Source: Acropora yongei
Lineage: Eukaryota; Cnidaria; Anthozoa; Scleractinia; Acroporidae
DNA length: 20,000 nt
Assembly (NCBI GenBank): GCA_014634225.1
Contig: BLFN01000440.1
Span: 27,501-47,500 of the forward strand
Direction of reading: 5' to 3'
Shown piece by piece: positions 17,613 to 20,000 of this stretch; within the stretch, counting starts at the first letter, position 1; every line of letters begins with the position of its first letter. The position numbers and the translations under genes are program-made. The notes under the pieces were generated by a model. It was not told the DNA's origin. It saw only the letters and a program-made list of their open reading frames with translations, and searched no databases.

Positions 17613-18689
17613 CTACAAAATAAATTATGTAAAAGTAATCACGAGCAAGAAGAATAAGCATTAGACTGGGCTCACACCAGAGTGTGCATAAATGTTTTTA
17701 AATACACAAAATGTGTACAAAAATAAGATTGACCAGTGCAATTATTGATCAAGATATACTGGTTGATTCCATGTGCAAAAATTAAATTAAATATTACAAG
17801 CTGCACATTTTGCATAGAACAAGGGGCCATTGTAGTGACCTGCACTCGCCTTCCAAAAGTGGATGTATTGTAAAACTGTGCATTGGCTTTACAGCATACT
17901 TTTCACTTCCTAAAAGCTGAGTACATCCTTACATTATCAATACGTATATCAAAAGCTAGAATTGCAATAACACTGGAGACAATCAAAATAATTGGAGACA
18001 AGACCATTAGGTCAATACTTAGACAACCGCAATTTTAATTGGGGGCCAAGGACTGGTGCTTTACATTACATCCCTGATATCCAATGCTGGCAGTGATTTC
18101 AAGATAAGGGCAATTTTTTATTAAGTGTCAGAACAACTTTTCAACTGGTTAGTTAAAGCTACTTAATACACAAGATACAACAAAATGTGTTCGATCTGAA
18201 AATTAACTAAACAGAACTTCAGAATCAGGAGGGCAGTAGCTCTATCAGTTTGTAGCATCAAATCTGGAATAGACCTACTCTCCTTCTGACTCAGTTGTGA
18301 ACAAAAGATCCTTGGTTTTTGCAAGTTTTGAAGGCTATAAAATGGCAGGATTTCTTAGAAGAAGGAAAAAATGGCCACAATGCATTTGAATAGGTGCAAA
18401 GATTCATTTTAGATAAAAAATATTTTGGGGTTAGAGGCACTTTTAAACCTTTACATATATGTTAATAGTATCATTTTGATATCAGGTTATGTTCAGCAGG
18501 CACAATAATTTAATATTGACTTAATTTGGCCTAATCAAAGTCATGCCACAGGCACTGATATAAGAAATGCATGAATTAACTTGCGCTCAAGACAATATTT
18601 TTCATGTAGTTCAATCACGTAGAAAAACCTAGCATTATTATTAATTTCTAATGCATAAGTAGTATTGATCCAAAATGGTTTCTTGAAAC
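17613..18689. other. intron or upstream sequence with no recognised feature
   Basis: AT-rich DNA upstream of LDLa exon 1 on the transcript strand. No further LDLa exon, signal-peptide exon or promoter was found. Confidence 0.55.
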
Positions 18690-19010
18690 ATAAACAAGCA
18701 AAAATTGAAAGCCAACGTTTCGGCGTCATCATGACACCATTCTCCAGGCAAAGTGAGTAAGTGTTGCGAAGATTTGATTTCTATTATCTCTACAAATTAA
18801 CATAATAACAAAGGATCAAAAAATTCTTTAAGTGAATACCTTTGCATGAATCGAGTCCGTTTGCACGTTTAGAGATGGTTTAAGTTTTCTAATAAAAAGC
18901 ATCTCATTAATTAGGCAATCAAATTTGTTTGTGCTTATGAAATGTTCATTTATCATGAGAATGGTGTCATGATGACGCCGAAACGTCGGCTTTCAACACT
19001 AATTTTCGCT
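18690..19010. mobile_element. inverted-repeat element with Penelope-like CCGAAACGTC motif
   Basis: GAAAGCCAACGTTTCGGCGT at 18708-18727, extending to 18745, is matched by its reverse complement at 18957-18994 with a single mismatch over 38 bp. Weaker pairing continues outward (ACAAGC, AAAATT). About 210 bases of unrelated AT-rich sequence lie between. TGATGACGCCGAAACGTC in the right arm is the kind of sequence I associate with Penelope-like elements, whose terminal repeats can contain hammerhead ribozymes. Here the CUGAUGA core would be AUGAUGA, so a working ribozyme is doubtful. It could equally be a MITE. Confidence 0.6.
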
Positions 19011-19106
19011 TGTATAAGTAAAGTATTATTCAGTCAAAGCAGACACCTATAGAATTATGCAGTTACTTATATATTCATATAATATTTGTCTCACACTGCA
19101 GTCAAC

Positions 19107-19144
19107 ATTATACTTCCAATAAATAATTATACTTCCAATAAATC
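19107..19144. repeat. 19-bp tandem duplication
   Basis: ATTATACTTCCAATAAAT(A/C) occurs twice in direct succession (19107-19125 and 19126-19144) with one terminal mismatch. Confidence 0.9.
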
Positions 19145-20000
19145 AATCAAATGGTTCAGTGAAAATTTCAGTTGTAGCTGGTTTTTAAGCTGCTAAAATG
19201 TACATTGTTTATGAGTCTGCTTTTCTGATAGTCATTTCTATTTAATCTCAATCGATGACAAGAACAACAGCAAAACTATAACCCTTATAAGCAATAAATG
19301 AGAGGACCCCAGGCAGGAGCAAACAGACCCTCATGTCGATTTATATTTATTGATCCACTCATTAATATACCTTGATAAAAATTGAGGGATTGAATTATAT
19401 TGGAGGAATCAAAATGCTATGAAATCCCAAGGTATAGTTCCAGTAGCCTACTCGCCTTTAGGAAGCAAATACGTAATCAGTTTCCTATCTGAAATACAGT
19501 ACATTGGAAAAAAACACGGGGTTTTGAAATACTTAAATCACAAAGATAAAAATCACACCTAGATTAGTTTCTTTTATTTCTTCTAATTTTTGTGGGATCT
19601 TATTTTTAATAAAATAAACCAAGGGCAAATGAGGAAAACTAAGCCCCCCTGAAAAAGCGACAAACAAAGAAACATTTTTGGGATCCTTAGCTCTTAGTTT
19701 TCATGGTCATAGTTTTCCTAACAACTGAGATGGTTCGCATTTATGAGGCGAACTTAATTTCTTTACATTTACTATGAGGTCACAAATGAAAATCTACTTG
19801 AGGCATGGTAACAGCATTAGGCATAACAGTTTGAATGGCTAATTCAAGCAGCATAGCCTTGCATGATGGCTGATTTTAACATCTAATGTAGATTTACATT
19901 AAATATTTTACTGTGAGAGTTAGAGGATGTTGGGATGACATGAATAGTGGGATCAGAATAGGTCTGATGACTACAGTTTGCTCTGACGAATGCTAGCGCT
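19145..20000. other. non-coding sequence with no recognised feature
   Basis: AT-rich sequence to the right edge. I see no exon, RNA gene or element signature. Confidence 0.55.

Noticed and set aside
18957..18994. an active hammerhead ribozyme
   Set aside because: The conserved CUGAUGA would be AUGAUGA, and the four bases between the core boxes cannot form stem II.
1..20000. CRISPR array, bacterial operon or prokaryotic insertion sequence
   Set aside because: No regularly spaced direct repeats, no ribosome-binding-site-led ORF series, and clear spliced exons show a eukaryotic locus.

Overview
The window looks like AT-rich nuclear DNA from an invertebrate animal, most likely a cnidarian such as a coral or sea anemone. 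The evidence is small exons with GT-AG introns, a multi-domain LDL-receptor class A gene, and many decayed retrotransposons, MITE-like fold-backs and a tRNA-derived SINE of the kinds I associate with anthozoan genomes. The species call is inference; no taxon-specific marker was searched.

There is one host gene, on the minus strand, and it runs past both ends of the window. Six exons are visible, in transcript order at 17612-17499, 12477-12358, 7319-7197, 6083-5958, 5480-5367 and 446-330. Each encodes one six-cysteine LDL-receptor class A (LDLa) module. All six are phase 1 at both ends, have usable splice sites, and join into 714 nt (238 codons) with no stop, even in the split codons. The product is therefore a stretch of tandem calcium-dependent ligand-binding modules in a secreted or membrane receptor-like protein. 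No start codon, signal peptide, membrane segment, promoter or poly(A) signal for this gene lies in the window.

The rest is intron filled with old mobile DNA. From 1 to 727 there is a fold-back repeat and the 330-446 exon. From about 728 to 4740 there is a decayed Ty3/gypsy-type LTR retrotransposon (+ strand: LTR, tRNA-Ser-type primer site, gag, protease, RT, RNase H, integrase, purine tract, LTR). Its gag is split by a MITE followed directly by a cluster of GC-rich palindromes. From 4770 to 7440 come low-complexity tracts, three LDLa exons and a minus-strand tRNA-Ser-derived SINE. A LINE reverse-transcriptase scrap lies at 8890-9215. Two head-to-tail LINE 3' ends with AAT-rich tails lie at 11437-12040. 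A second, older gypsy-type RT/RNase H relic lies at 13010-14600 (+). Further repeats are a long-armed fold-back (15346-15575), a dispersed repeat (16134-16345) and a Penelope-like inverted repeat (18690-19010).

I see no intact autonomous element, no real tRNA gene, no CRISPR array and no operon. I found no clearly new system. The items most worth checking are the palindrome cluster, the stacked LINE tails, the CCGAAACGTC-bearing inverted repeat, and the LDLa module with an altered calcium site.
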